This document shows positions 1-7,390 of a stretch of DNA of 64,000 bases, piece by piece. The notes under the pieces were generated by a model, which was given only the letters and a program-made list of their open reading frames with translations, searched no databases and had not been told where the DNA came from. How positions within the stretch are numbered: position 1 is the stretch's first letter; the number at the start of each line of letters is the position of its first letter. The position numbers were made by a program, and so were the translations under genes. Source of the DNA: Streptomyces alanosinicus (GTDB lineage Bacteria; Actinomycetota; Actinomycetes; Streptomycetales; Streptomycetaceae); assembly GCF_014650595.1 (NCBI RefSeq), contig NZ_BMVG01000004.1, positions 124,001 through 188,000 on the forward strand, given 5' to 3'.

Positions 1-198
1 GAACAGTTCCGCGCGCTGATCGAGGAGGGCCAGCAGGAGGGCGTGTTCTCCACGGCCACCCCGGCCGATCTGGTGGTGGACTACCACTTCGGCTCCGTGC
101 ACCATCTGTCGACCTGGTACCGCCCCGACGGCCCGCTCACCCCGCAGCAGGTCGCCGACCACCTCGCCGACCTGCTGCTGCGGGCGCTGCGCCCCTGA
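1..198 (+). CDS. TetR-family regulator, C-terminal fragment
   Basis: The window opens inside an open frame that runs 65 codons to TGA at 196-198. The visible part is an alpha-helical ligand-binding end with an aromatic DYHFG/STWYRP stretch and a closing helix LADLLLRALRP, the usual end of TetR/AcrR regulators. The DNA-binding half lies outside the window. It is convergent with the acyl-CoA dehydrogenase operon and separated from it by a terminator, so it may be the regulator of that operon; that link is inference. The TetR assignment rests only on the C-terminus, the variable part of the family. Confidence 0.6.
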   Translation, partial: EQFRALIEEGQQEGVFSTATPADLVVDYHFGSVHHLSTWYRPDGPLTPQQVADHLADLLLRALRP

Positions 199-208
199 CC
201 CGGCCGGT

Positions 209-242
209 GTAAGGGGCGGCCCTCCGGAGGGCCGCCCCTTAC
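209..242. terminator. Bidirectional terminator hairpin
   Basis: A perfect 17-bp palindrome (arm GTAAGGGGCGGCCCTCC) lies 10 bases after the TetR stop and 10 bases before the stop of the convergent acyl-CoA dehydrogenase gene, so it can serve both. Confidence 0.85.
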
Positions 243-252
243 GCATGGTCCC

Positions 253-1467
253 TTACAGGTACTTCTTCAGCTCCCGTCGCGCCAGCGACCGCTGGTGTAC
301 CTCGTCCGGCCCGTCGGCCAGCATCAGGGTCCGGGCGCTCGCGTACAGCTCGGCCAGCGGGAAGTCCTGGCTCACCCCGCCCGCGCCGTACAGCTGGATG
401 GCCCGGTCCAGGATGCCGACCACCGCGCGCGGGGTCGCGATCTTGATGGCCTGGATCTCCGTGTGGGCGCCCTTGTTGCCGACGGTGTCCATCAGCCAGG
501 CCGTCTTCAGCACCAGCAGCCGCAGCTGCTCGACGGTGACCCGCGCGTCGGCGATCCAGTTCTGGACCACTCCCTGCTGGGCCAGCGCCTTGCCGAAGGC
601 GGTACGGTCCACGGCCCGGCGGCACATCAGCTCGATCGCCCGCTCGGCCATGCCGATCAGCCGCATGCAGTGGTGGATCCGGCCGGGGCCGAGCCGGGCC
701 TGGGCGATGGCGAAGCCGCCGCCCTCCTCGCCGATGAGGTTCGTGACCGGCACGCGCGCGTGGTCGAAGATCACCTCGGCGTGGCCGCCGTGCGAGTGGT
801 CCTCGTAACCGAAGACCTGCATGGCGCGCTTGACGGTGACGCCCGGTGTGTCGCGCGGCACCAGGACCATCGACTGCTGGCGGCGGATGTCGGCGCCGTC
901 CGGGTCGGTCTTGCCCATCACGATGAAGATCCTGCAGTCCGGGTTCATCGCGCCGGAGATGTACCACTTCCGGCCGGTGATGACGTACTCGTCGCCGTCC
1001 CGCTCGATGCGGGTGGTGATGTTGGTGGCGTCCGAGGAGGCCACCTCGGGCTCGGTCATCGCGAACGCCGAGCGGATCTCACCGGCCAGCAGCGGCTCCA
1101 GCCACTGCTTCTTCTGCTGCTCGTTGCCGAACTGCGCCAGCACCTCCATGTTGCCGGTGTCGGGCGCGGCGCAGTTCGTCGCGGTGGGCGCGAGATGCGG
1201 GGAGCGGCCGGTGATCTCGGCGAGCGGCGCGTACTGGAGGTTGGTCAGCCCGGCGCCGTACTCGCCGTCGGGGAGGAAGAGATTCCACAGGCCCTGCCGG
1301 CGCGCCTCGGCCTTCAGCTCCTCGACCACGGCCGGGGTGTCCCACGGGGAGGCCAGCCGCGCCCGCTGCTCCTCGGCGACCGGCTCGGCGGGGTGGACGT
1401 ACTCGTCCATGAAGGCGAGCAGCTTGGTACGCAGCTCCTCGGTGCGCGCGTCGAACGCGAAGTCCAT
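253..1467 (-). CDS. Acyl-CoA dehydrogenase
   Basis: A flavin-dependent acyl-CoA dehydrogenase of 404 residues, full length for the family. The all-alpha N-terminal domain begins MDFAFDARTEELRTKL. The middle beta domain has FAMTEPEVASSDATNI followed by the Trp-containing RKWYISGA. The C-terminal helical domain has RTAFGKALAQQGVVQ and ends with the GPDEVHQ nucleotide-site motif. Such enzymes oxidise acyl-CoA to 2-enoyl-CoA and pass electrons to ETF. It lies 6 bases behind a phosphotransferase on the same strand, so both are probably one operon. In animals the same two domains are fused in ACAD10/ACAD11, which process 4-hydroxyacyl-CoAs; a similar substrate here is inference. Confidence 0.93.
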   Translation of the reverse strand: MDFAFDARTEELRTKLLAFMDEYVHPAEPVAEEQRARLASPWDTPAVVEELKAEARRQGLWNLFLPDGEYGAGLTNLQYAPLAEITGRSPHLAPTATNCAAPDTGNMEVLAQFGNEQQKKQWLEPLLAGEIRSAFAMTEPEVASSDATNITTRIERDGDEYVITGRKWYISGAMNPDCRIFIVMGKTDPDGADIRRQQSMVLVPRDTPGVTVKRAMQVFGYEDHSHGGHAEVIFDHARVPVTNLIGEEGGGFAIAQARLGPGRIHHCMRLIGMAERAIELMCRRAVDRTAFGKALAQQGVVQNWIADARVTVEQLRLLVLKTAWLMDTVGNKGAHTEIQAIKIATPRAVVGILDRAIQLYGAGGVSQDFPLAELYASARTLMLADGPDEVHQRSLARRELKKYL

Positions 1468-1473
1468 GTCCGG

Positions 1474-2505
1474 TCAGCCTTCCTGAAGAGTGGTCAGTCC
1501 GTGGTCGATGAAGACGGGCACGAGCTCGCCGATCCGGTCGAAGCCGCGCCCGACCGTCTGGCCCTGCGTGTAGCGGTAGTGGATGCCCTCCAGGATCACG
1601 GCGAGCTTGAACCAGGCGAACGCCGTGTACCAGGAGACGGCGGACACGTCGCGCCCCGAGCGCGCGGCGTACCGCTCGATCAGCTCCTCGGGGGAGGGAT
1701 GCCCGGCCGCCGTGGCGGTCGTGGAGATGGGGGAGTCGGGCAGCTCCAGCGGGCGGCTGTACATCACCAGCAGGCCCAGGTCGGTCAGCGGGTCCCCGAG
1801 GGTGGACATCTCCCAGTCGAGGATCGCCTTGATCTCGTCGTCCTCCCCGATCAGGACGTTGTCGAGCCGGTAGTCGCCGTGTACGACGGCCGGGGCGGGG
1901 GAGGCGGGCAGGGACCGGCCCAGGGCCGCGTGCAGCTCGTCGATGCCGGCCAGCTCGCGGTTGCGGGAGGCGTCCAGCTGCTTGCCCCAGCGGCGCAGCT
2001 GCCGGTCCAGGAAGCCCTCGGGGCGTCCGAAGTCCGCGAGGCCCACCTCGGCGGGGTCCACCGCGTGCAGCTCGACCAGCGTGTCCACCAGGGACAGCAC
2101 CGCGTTCCGGGTGCGCTCGGCGCCCAGCGGGGCGAGCTGCTCCGCGGTGCGGTACGGGGTGCCCTCGACGAACTCCATGACGTAGAACGGCGCCCCCAGC
2201 ACCTGGGCGGCCTCGGGGTTCTCGCACAGCAGCACCGGGCGCGGGACCGGCACCCCGGTCGGGTGCAGGGCGCTGATCACGCGGTGCTCGCGCTTCATGT
2301 CGTGCGCGGTGGCCAGGACATGGCCGAGCGGGGGCCGCCGCACGACCCATTTCGAGGTGCCGTCGCAGAGCGCGTAGGTGAGGTTCGACCGTCCGCCCTC
2401 GATCAGCCGGCCGGTCAGCGGGCCGGTGACGAGACCGGGGCGCTCGCGGTCGAGCAGGGCGCGCAGCCGGTCCAGGTCGAGTCCGGGCGGGTGGTCGACG
2501 CTCAT
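1474..2505 (-). CDS. APH-family phosphotransferase (ACAD10/11 kinase-domain type)
   Basis: 343 residues with the aminoglycoside/choline-kinase fold. Visible motifs are the N-lobe SNLTYALCDG and KWVVRRPP, the catalytic loop HGDYRLDNVLI (Asp and Asn for catalysis and Mg) and the metal motif ILDWEMSTLGDPLTDLG. This subgroup is usually listed as aminoglycoside phosphotransferase but sits beside acyl-CoA dehydrogenases. The likeliest role is ATP-dependent phosphorylation of a hydroxyacyl-CoA that the downstream dehydrogenase-type enzyme then processes, as in bacterial levulinate catabolism (LvaA/LvaC) and ACAD11. Drug resistance is unlikely. The start ATG at 2503-2505 lies just downstream of TetR-like palindromes, so it is probably the first gene of its operon. 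Confidence 0.9.
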   Translation of the reverse strand: MSVDHPPGLDLDRLRALLDRERPGLVTGPLTGRLIEGGRSNLTYALCDGTSKWVVRRPPLGHVLATAHDMKREHRVISALHPTGVPVPRPVLLCENPEAAQVLGAPFYVMEFVEGTPYRTAEQLAPLGAERTRNAVLSLVDTLVELHAVDPAEVGLADFGRPEGFLDRQLRRWGKQLDASRNRELAGIDELHAALGRSLPASPAPAVVHGDYRLDNVLIGEDDEIKAILDWEMSTLGDPLTDLGLLVMYSRPLELPDSPISTTATAAGHPSPEELIERYAARSGRDVSAVSWYTAFAWFKLAVILEGIHYRYTQGQTVGRGFDRIGELVPVFIDHGLTTLQEG

Positions 2506-2519
2506 ACGGCACTCCTACG

Positions 2520-2559
2520 AACGGGTGAACAGGACCCGTTCATGATGCCGACCGGTCGG
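2520..2559 (-). promoter_or_regulatory. Two palindromes upstream of the phosphotransferase operon, TetR-type operator
   Basis: AACGGGT and ACCCGTT form a perfect 7-bp inverted repeat around a 7-base spacer (2520-2540). Eight bases further is the perfect 12-bp palindrome CCGACCGGTCGG (2548-2559). The second matches the ACCGRYCGGT-like shape common for TetR-family operators. Both lie within 55 bases of the phosphotransferase start, so repression of this operon is the simplest reading. Confidence 0.55.
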
Positions 2560-2672
2560 TATGCCGTCCAGTGTGCAAGCCGGACACAAGGCCGAACGTG
2601 ATCGGGGCCACGATAGGCCGACGGCTGCCCGCCGCGCCGCCCCGGGCGCCGCCGGCCCTGTTCCCGCTGGGG

Positions 2673-2972
2673 TCAGTGGTCGTCCCAGTGGCCGTCGTGC
2701 TCGGCGTGCCGGTGCCCGTCGTGCAGATAGTCGACGTGGTCGCCGTGCCGCACCTGGGCGTGTCCGCACTCGTCGTAGTGCACATGCTCGTGGTCCTGGT
2801 GGACGGTGTGCCCGGCGGGCTCGCACTCGTCCCAGTGGCCGTCGTGCTCGCGGTGCAGATGCCCGTCGTGCGCGTAGTCCAGATGGTCGCCGTGCCGCAC
2901 GGCGTCGTGCCCGCAGCCGGGACCGTGGCTGTGTGTGCCGTGCGCGGTGTGTTCCTGGTGAAGCGTGGTCAT
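2673..2972 (-). CDS. His-rich protein with a duplicated metal-binding-like module
   Basis: 99 residues from ATG 2970-2972, chosen because GAAGGTGAG sits 5-6 bases upstream; the longer frame to 3050 has no such site. The protein is made almost wholly of His, Asp, Glu and Gly, with HSHGPGCGHD near the start and then two copies of a ~29-residue unit with the pattern VRHGDHxDYxHDGHxHxEHDGHWD. It has no signal peptide or membrane segment. Composition and regular HxH spacing suggest binding or buffering of zinc, nickel or similar metals in the cytoplasm. I know no characterised member. It is on the same strand as the Nudix gene but 115 bases away. Confidence 0.75.
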   Translation of the reverse strand: MTTLHQEHTAHGTHSHGPGCGHDAVRHGDHLDYAHDGHLHREHDGHWDECEPAGHTVHQDHEHVHYDECGHAQVRHGDHVDYLHDGHRHAEHDGHWDDH

Positions 2973-3025
2973 GGTGCTCACCTTCGGGGGGTACGGGGGT
3001 CTGACGGCCGAAAGGCTACGCGTGA

Positions 3026-3047
3026 AATCGTATATATCCGTGCATAC
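3026..3047 (-). promoter_or_regulatory. AT-rich promoter/operator candidate for the His-rich gene
   Basis: A rare AT-rich island about 55 bases upstream of the His-rich start. Read on the minus strand it contains GTATGCACGGATATATAC, an imperfect dyad with GTAT and ATAC ends, and a possible -10 hexamer TATACG. It could be a metal-sensor operator (ArsR/SmtB type), but no consensus match is claimed. Confidence 0.3.
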
Positions 3048-3087
3048 CACTCGCGTGGCGTACGAGTACCCCGGACGTCACGGCGCC

Positions 3088-3603
3088 TCAGCGGCCGTCG
3101 CGGAACGCCCTCAGCCGGTGGTACGCCGCGAGCCCGTCCGGCACCCACTCCCATGTGCCGAGGCGCCGCTCGACCTCCTCCTCGGACAGGAAGTCGTGCC
3201 ACTGGACCTCCTCCGCCTGGGGCTGTACGGGCAGCTCGCAGCGCACCTCGTACACCGCGGACCACCAGCTGCGTCCGGCCCCGTCGTCGTACAGGAACGT
3301 GAAGCGGAACTCCGGCTGGGGCAGGCCGCTCACGCCCAGCTCCTCCTCGGCCTCCCGCAGCGCCGCCTCGTCGTAGGACTCGCCCGCCCCGACGACCCCG
3401 CCGACGAACATGTCGTACAGGGCCGGGAAGACCAGTTTGGTGGCCGTGCGCCGGTGCACGAAGAGCCGGCCGGCCGCGTCCCGGGCCTGGACGAACACGC
3501 AGCGGTGGCGCAGTCCGCGGGCGTACACCTCGCCCCGCGGGTACTGGGCGACGACCTGGTCGTTCTCGTCGACGACGTCGAGGATCTCGTCAGCAGGGTT
3601 CAT
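3088..3603 (-). CDS. Nudix hydrolase
   Basis: 171 residues from ATG 3601-3603. The complete Nudix box is visible: GVVGAGESYDEAALREAEEE followed by LGV fits GX5EX7REUXEEXGU, so Mg binding and pyrophosphohydrolase chemistry should be intact. The N-terminus (DEILDVVDENDQVV, then RHRCVFVQARDAAGRLFVHR) is that of the IDI-like/YfcD subgroup, whose substrates are mostly unknown. It follows the DMT transporter by 62 bases on the same strand. Full length. Confidence 0.92.
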   Translation of the reverse strand: MNPADEILDVVDENDQVVAQYPRGEVYARGLRHRCVFVQARDAAGRLFVHRRTATKLVFPALYDMFVGGVVGAGESYDEAALREAEEELGVSGLPQPEFRFTFLYDDGAGRSWWSAVYEVRCELPVQPQAEEVQWHDFLSEEEVERRLGTWEWVPDGLAAYHRLRAFRDGR

Positions 3604-3665
3604 GCCCCCATCCAAGCAGGGCCGCCCTCCGGGGCAGGGGCACCTTCCGGCCCGGGGCCGGCGGC

Positions 3666-4580
3666 TCAGCGGCGCTGGAGGTCGCGGGCGGTGGGCTCCG
3701 ACTCGGCCGTGCCGCACGGCATCGCCGGGTGCAGTCCGAGCAGCACGATGCCCGCGACCACGGCCGCGAGTCCGGCCGCCTCCCAGGCCAGCGCCCCGGT
3801 GTCGGTGCGCAGCCGGTCGCCGAGGAAACCGACGCCGCACAGGATCCCGGCGAGCGGCTCGGCGGCGGTGAGCGCCGGCAGCGACATACGCAGCGGGGCG
3901 GTCTCGAAGGCGCTCTGCACCAGGACCAGCCCGGTGACCCCGCACGCCAGCACGCCGTAGGGCTGCCAGCTGGTGAACAGCTCGGTGAAGCCGCCCTCGG
4001 CGAACCGGATGCCGCTCACCCGGGTCAGCGCGTCCTGCACGCCGTAGAGCAGCCCGGCCGCGGTGGCCAGCAGCACCGGGCCCCAGCTCAGCCGGGAGCG
4101 CTTGCCGTACGTCGTGAGCACCAGGGCCGCGCCGACCATGGCGCCGATGATCAGCCAGTGCCGCAGCGGATCGGATACGGCGTGCCCGGCGCGGGGTTCG
4201 CCCGCCGTGATGAAGGCGCTCACCCCGCCCGCGAGCAGCAGCAGCCCCGCCCAGCCCTGGCGGCCCAGGGGCTGCTTGGTCCGGTACCGGGACAGGGCGA
4301 GCGCGAACAGCAGATTGGTCGCGAGCAGCGGCTCGACCAGCGAGATCTCGCCCTTGCCTAGGGCGATCGCGCCGAGCACCATGCCGGCCACCATCAGCGC
4401 GAGCCCGCCCAGCCAGCGCGGCACCCGCATCAGGTCCAGCAGCAGCCGGAAGGACAGGAAGTCGCTGAGCGGTGCCTGCTGCGCGGCGTCCTGCTGGAGC
4501 ACGAACCCGAAGCCCAGACAGCAGGCCGCGCTCACGGCGAGAAGGAGAACCAGAACGGACACGCTGCGTACCTCGATCAT
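3666..4580 (-). CDS. DMT-superfamily (EamA-like) membrane transporter
   Basis: 304 residues from ATG 4578-4580. The longer open frame to 4730 adds a hydrophilic Arg/Pro-rich stretch unlike a membrane-protein N-terminus, so the internal Met before EVRSVSVLVLLL was chosen, although no strong ribosome site precedes it. About nine to ten hydrophobic segments are visible, starting VLVLLLAVSAACCLGFGFVL, with the two-fold repeat of the drug/metabolite family: LGAIALGKGEISLVEPLLATN in the first half and ALTAAEPLAGILCGVGFLGD in the second. Substrate unknown; small metabolite export is the family theme. Confidence 0.85.
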   Translation of the reverse strand: MIEVRSVSVLVLLLAVSAACCLGFGFVLQQDAAQQAPLSDFLSFRLLLDLMRVPRWLGGLALMVAGMVLGAIALGKGEISLVEPLLATNLLFALALSRYRTKQPLGRQGWAGLLLLAGGVSAFITAGEPRAGHAVSDPLRHWLIIGAMVGAALVLTTYGKRSRLSWGPVLLATAAGLLYGVQDALTRVSGIRFAEGGFTELFTSWQPYGVLACGVTGLVLVQSAFETAPLRMSLPALTAAEPLAGILCGVGFLGDRLRTDTGALAWEAAGLAAVVAGIVLLGLHPAMPCGTAESEPTARDLQRR

Positions 4581-4892
4581 CCGGCCGGACCACGGGCGCG
4601 TAGTGGCCGACTGTAGCGCTCCCGGGTCCACATTGACCCGGAAGTACGCGGAACAGGGCAGTTGACCCGCCATGCTCCGTGGCCCGGCCGCCCGGCGCCA
4701 TGGTGTACGCCACACAGGGCCGTCGGGCACCCCCGCTCCCGCGCCGGTCCACCTGCGCGGAGTTCCCCAAAGTCCCTATGGAGCACGGTAGTTGAACCCA
4801 GCATCAGCCTTGTTCGGCTTGACGCAAACCTTGGCTGAGGGTTTGCTGTGCGTGATCGGTCGATGGCAGCCCGAGAAACAGGAAGTTCCGCG
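4581..4892. other. Divergent intergenic region with an inverted repeat
   Basis: Non-coding spacer between the DMT transporter and the TPR-like gene. It holds TTGACG (4819-4824) and an imperfect 8-bp inverted repeat, CAAACCTT / AGGGTTTG around GGCTG, at 4825-4845, just before the earliest possible start of the + strand gene. It may be an operator or an mRNA hairpin. No small gene is convincing. Confidence 0.4.
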
Positions 4893-5870
4893 GTGCCCCC
4901 ACTCACACCCCTGCTCGGCGCGCGTCCTGCCGCCCCGGACCGGTCCGGCGGCACCGCCCGGGACGACTCCGGCGCCTTCGACGACGCCCTCGACGACAGC
5001 GAACTGCGCACCGCGCGCGCCGCGTTGGCCCAGGGCCGACGGCAGGCCGCCCGCTCCCTGCTGCTGCACACGGGCGACGACTGGGACCGCCGCGACCACC
5101 GTCTCACCGCGCTCGCCCGCGAGCCGTACGCCGCGGCCTGGGCGAGTGACTGGCTGCAGGCCGAACCCGGCTCCGCCGACGCCGCCGCGCTGTACGCCCT
5201 CGCCCAGGTGCAGCGCGCGCTGCGCGGCAAGGAGGCACCCGACCTGGCCCGCGCGGCCTGCGCCGACGCCGCCGCGCTCGCCCCCGCCGACCCCACCCCC
5301 TGGCTCGGCCTGCTGCTGCTCGCCCGCACCCTCGGCCCGGAGCGCGAGGTGCTCGGCGCCTTCGCCGAACTGCGCCGCCGCCACCCCGAACACCACCACG
5401 CCCACCATCTGCTCCTCGCCCGCCTCGCCGAGCGGCCCGCCGGCGGCCGGGCGGCCGAGGACCACGAGGTGTACGACCTCGCCGAGCGGGCCGCCGCCGA
5501 GGCCCCGGCCGACTCGCCTCTCGCCGTGCTGCCGGTCGTCGCCTTCGCCGAGCGCTACCGGGTCCTCGCCGCCACCGGCCTCGCCGCCGCCGACCCCGTC
5601 GCCTCCGGCCACTGGTCCGGCCCGCGGGCCCGGCGGATCCTGCGCGCCGGCTTCGACTGGTGGCTGGAGTGGGAGCACGACGAACACCCCCGGCGCCACA
5701 TCGACCTCAATCACCTCGCCTTCGCCCTGTACTGCGCCGGGCGCCCGGCCGAGGCCGCGCCCCTGTTCCAGCGCATCGGCCGGCACACCACCCCGGCCCC
5801 CTGGTGCTATGCGCACCGCGACCCCCGCGCGGCCTTCCGGGCGGCCCGCACCCACGCGCTCGGGCATTGA
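4893..5870 (+). CDS. TPR-like helical repeat protein, function unknown
   Basis: 325 residues from GTG 4893, chosen because AGGAAG lies 7 bases before it; GTG 4848 and ATG 4863 in the same frame have no ribosome site. The sequence is Ala/Leu/Arg-rich and made of helical hairpins that look like degenerate tetratricopeptide repeats (LYALAQVQRALRGKEAPDLA, FALYCAGRPAEAAPLFQRIG). The C-terminal half has the conserved-looking segment FDWWLEWEHDEHPRRHIDLNH. No signal peptide, membrane segment or catalytic motif is visible. The fold suggests protein-protein contact. It stands alone, so context gives no pathway. Confidence 0.75.
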   Translation: MPPLTPLLGARPAAPDRSGGTARDDSGAFDDALDDSELRTARAALAQGRRQAARSLLLHTGDDWDRRDHRLTALAREPYAAAWASDWLQAEPGSADAAALYALAQVQRALRGKEAPDLARAACADAAALAPADPTPWLGLLLLARTLGPEREVLGAFAELRRRHPEHHHAHHLLLARLAERPAGGRAAEDHEVYDLAERAAAEAPADSPLAVLPVVAFAERYRVLAATGLAAADPVASGHWSGPRARRILRAGFDWWLEWEHDEHPRRHIDLNHLAFALYCAGRPAEAAPLFQRIGRHTTPAPWCYAHRDPRAAFRAARTHALGH

Positions 5871-5999
5871 ACGGCCGGGCCCGCGCATCCGTATGCATCC
5901 GCATGAAGGTCCGAGACCGGCGTAGGAAGTGATGACGGAAGTCTGACGGAAGGCCGGATCCCCTGGCCCCACGGGGCCCCGAGTGCTCGAATTGATTGC

Positions 6000-6728
6000 G
6001 TGAACTCTGAACAATCCGAGGACCACGACGGCAGGCCCATCGGCCGCCGCGTCTTCCTCGGCACCCTCGGCCTGGGGGCGCTCGGCGTCGTCGCCGCGCC
6101 CACGCTCCAACGCGGCCTGGAGGGCTTCCTCGGCGCCGTCGCCGGCAACGACCCCACTGGCCTGACCGGACTGCTGCCCAACGGCGGCGGCTTCCGCTAC
6201 TACTCCGTCGCCGCGTCGGTGCCGCACAAGGACGCCACGGACTACCAGCTGAAGATCGACGGCCTGGTCGACCACCCGCGCACCTACACCCTCGCCGACC
6301 TGCGCGCCCTGCCGCAGACCCGGCTGGTCAAGGACGTCCAGTGCGTCACCGGCTGGCGGGTGCCCGGCACCCCCTTCGAGGGCGTACGCCTGTCCCGCCT
6401 GCTGGACGCGGCCGGAGTGCGCGACACCGCGAAGGCGATCCGCTTCACCTGCTTCGACGGCACCTACAGCGAGAGCCTCACCCTCGACCAGGCCCGCCGC
6501 CCGGACATCCTGGTGGCCCTGCGGATGCAGAACAAGGACATCGGCCACGACCACGGCGGCCCGGTCCGCCTCTATGTCGCCCCCATGTACTTCTACAAGT
6601 CCGCCAAGTGGCTCTCCGGGATCACGGTCACCGACCGGGTCCAGCCCGGCTACTGGGAGAACCTCGGCTACGACGTCGACGCCTGGGTCGGCAAGTCGAA
6701 CGGACGGACCGATGTCCCTACAAGCTGA
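6000..6728 (+). CDS. Tat-exported molybdopterin-dependent oxidoreductase (sulfite oxidase fold)
   Basis: 242 residues, GTG start. The N-terminus is a Tat signal with the twin-arginine motif GRRVFLG followed by a hydrophobic stretch GTLGLGALGVVAAP, so the folded cofactor-loaded enzyme should be exported. The oxidoreductase molybdopterin domain shows YQLKIDGLVDHPRTYTLADL and the Cys that should bind Mo in DVQCVTGW, plus GHDHGGPVRLYVAPMYFYKSAKW. It lacks the C-terminal dimerisation domain of true sulfite oxidases, so it is of the YedY/MsrP size class. The next gene is a cytochrome b561 that overlaps its end by 17 bases, which gives a membrane electron donor or acceptor. Substrate unknown. Confidence 0.9.
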   Translation: MNSEQSEDHDGRPIGRRVFLGTLGLGALGVVAAPTLQRGLEGFLGAVAGNDPTGLTGLLPNGGGFRYYSVAASVPHKDATDYQLKIDGLVDHPRTYTLADLRALPQTRLVKDVQCVTGWRVPGTPFEGVRLSRLLDAAGVRDTAKAIRFTCFDGTYSESLTLDQARRPDILVALRMQNKDIGHDHGGPVRLYVAPMYFYKSAKWLSGITVTDRVQPGYWENLGYDVDAWVGKSNGRTDVPTS

Positions 6729-7338
6729 CACCCCCGCCCCGCCGGCCGCCCGCGTCCACCGCTTCAGCCGGGCCGAACGCTGGGTGCACCGCACCACGGC
6801 CGCGCTGATGGGCCTCTGCGTGGCCACGGCGGCCGTCCTCTACATCCCCCAGCTGGCGATCATGGTCGGTCGCCGGGAACTGGTCGTCCGCGTCCACGAG
6901 TGCGCCGGGCTCGCCCTGCCCGTCCCCGTCCTGCTGGGCCTCGCCTCCCGCGCCTTCCGCGCCGACCTGCGCTTCCTCAACCGCTTCGGCCCGCACGACC
7001 GGACCTGGCTGTGGGCGGCGGTCAGCCGGGACAAGCGCCGCTCCTCCCGCCCGGCCGGCAAGTTCAACGCCGGCCAGAAGGTCTATGCCGCCTGGATCGC
7101 CGGCGCCACGCTCGTCATGCTCGGCACCGGCCTGATGATGTGGTTCACCCACCTCACCCCGCTGATGTGGCGCACCTCGGCGACGTTCGTCCACGACTGG
7201 CTCGCCCTCACCATCGGCGTGGTCCTGGCCGGCCACATCGGGATGGCTCTCGGCGACCCGGAGGCGCGAAGAGGTCTGCGCACGGGGCGGGTGAGCCAGG
7301 AGTGGGCGAAGCGGGAACACCCGCTGTGGCGTCCCTGA
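6712..7338 (+). CDS. Cytochrome b561-type membrane haem protein, partner of the molybdoenzyme
   Basis: 208 residues from ATG 6712, inside the end of the molybdoenzyme gene, which implies translational coupling. GGACGGACC just upstream can serve as ribosome site. Four membrane segments are visible, and His residues in or beside them (RWVHRTTAALMG, VRVHECAGLALP, FVHDWLALTIG, LAGHIGMAL) are the likely haem b ligands, as in formate dehydrogenase gamma/cytochrome b561 proteins. It would carry electrons between the quinone pool and the exported molybdoenzyme. It is not obviously MsrQ/YedZ, so equating the pair with MsrPQ would be premature. Confidence 0.88.
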   Translation: MSLQADTPAPPAARVHRFSRAERWVHRTTAALMGLCVATAAVLYIPQLAIMVGRRELVVRVHECAGLALPVPVLLGLASRAFRADLRFLNRFGPHDRTWLWAAVSRDKRRSSRPAGKFNAGQKVYAAWIAGATLVMLGTGLMMWFTHLTPLMWRTSATFVHDWLALTIGVVLAGHIGMALGDPEARRGLRTGRVSQEWAKREHPLWRP

Positions 7339-7390
7339 TCACGGTCGGCACGGGCCCGGGGACGGGCACCGGCAGCTCCGTCACCGGCGG

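Noticed and set aside
295..2601. 768-codon open frame on the + strand over the acyl-CoA dehydrogenase and phosphotransferase genes
   Set aside because: Spans two real genes and their junction on the opposite strand; no ribosome site or recognisable domain.
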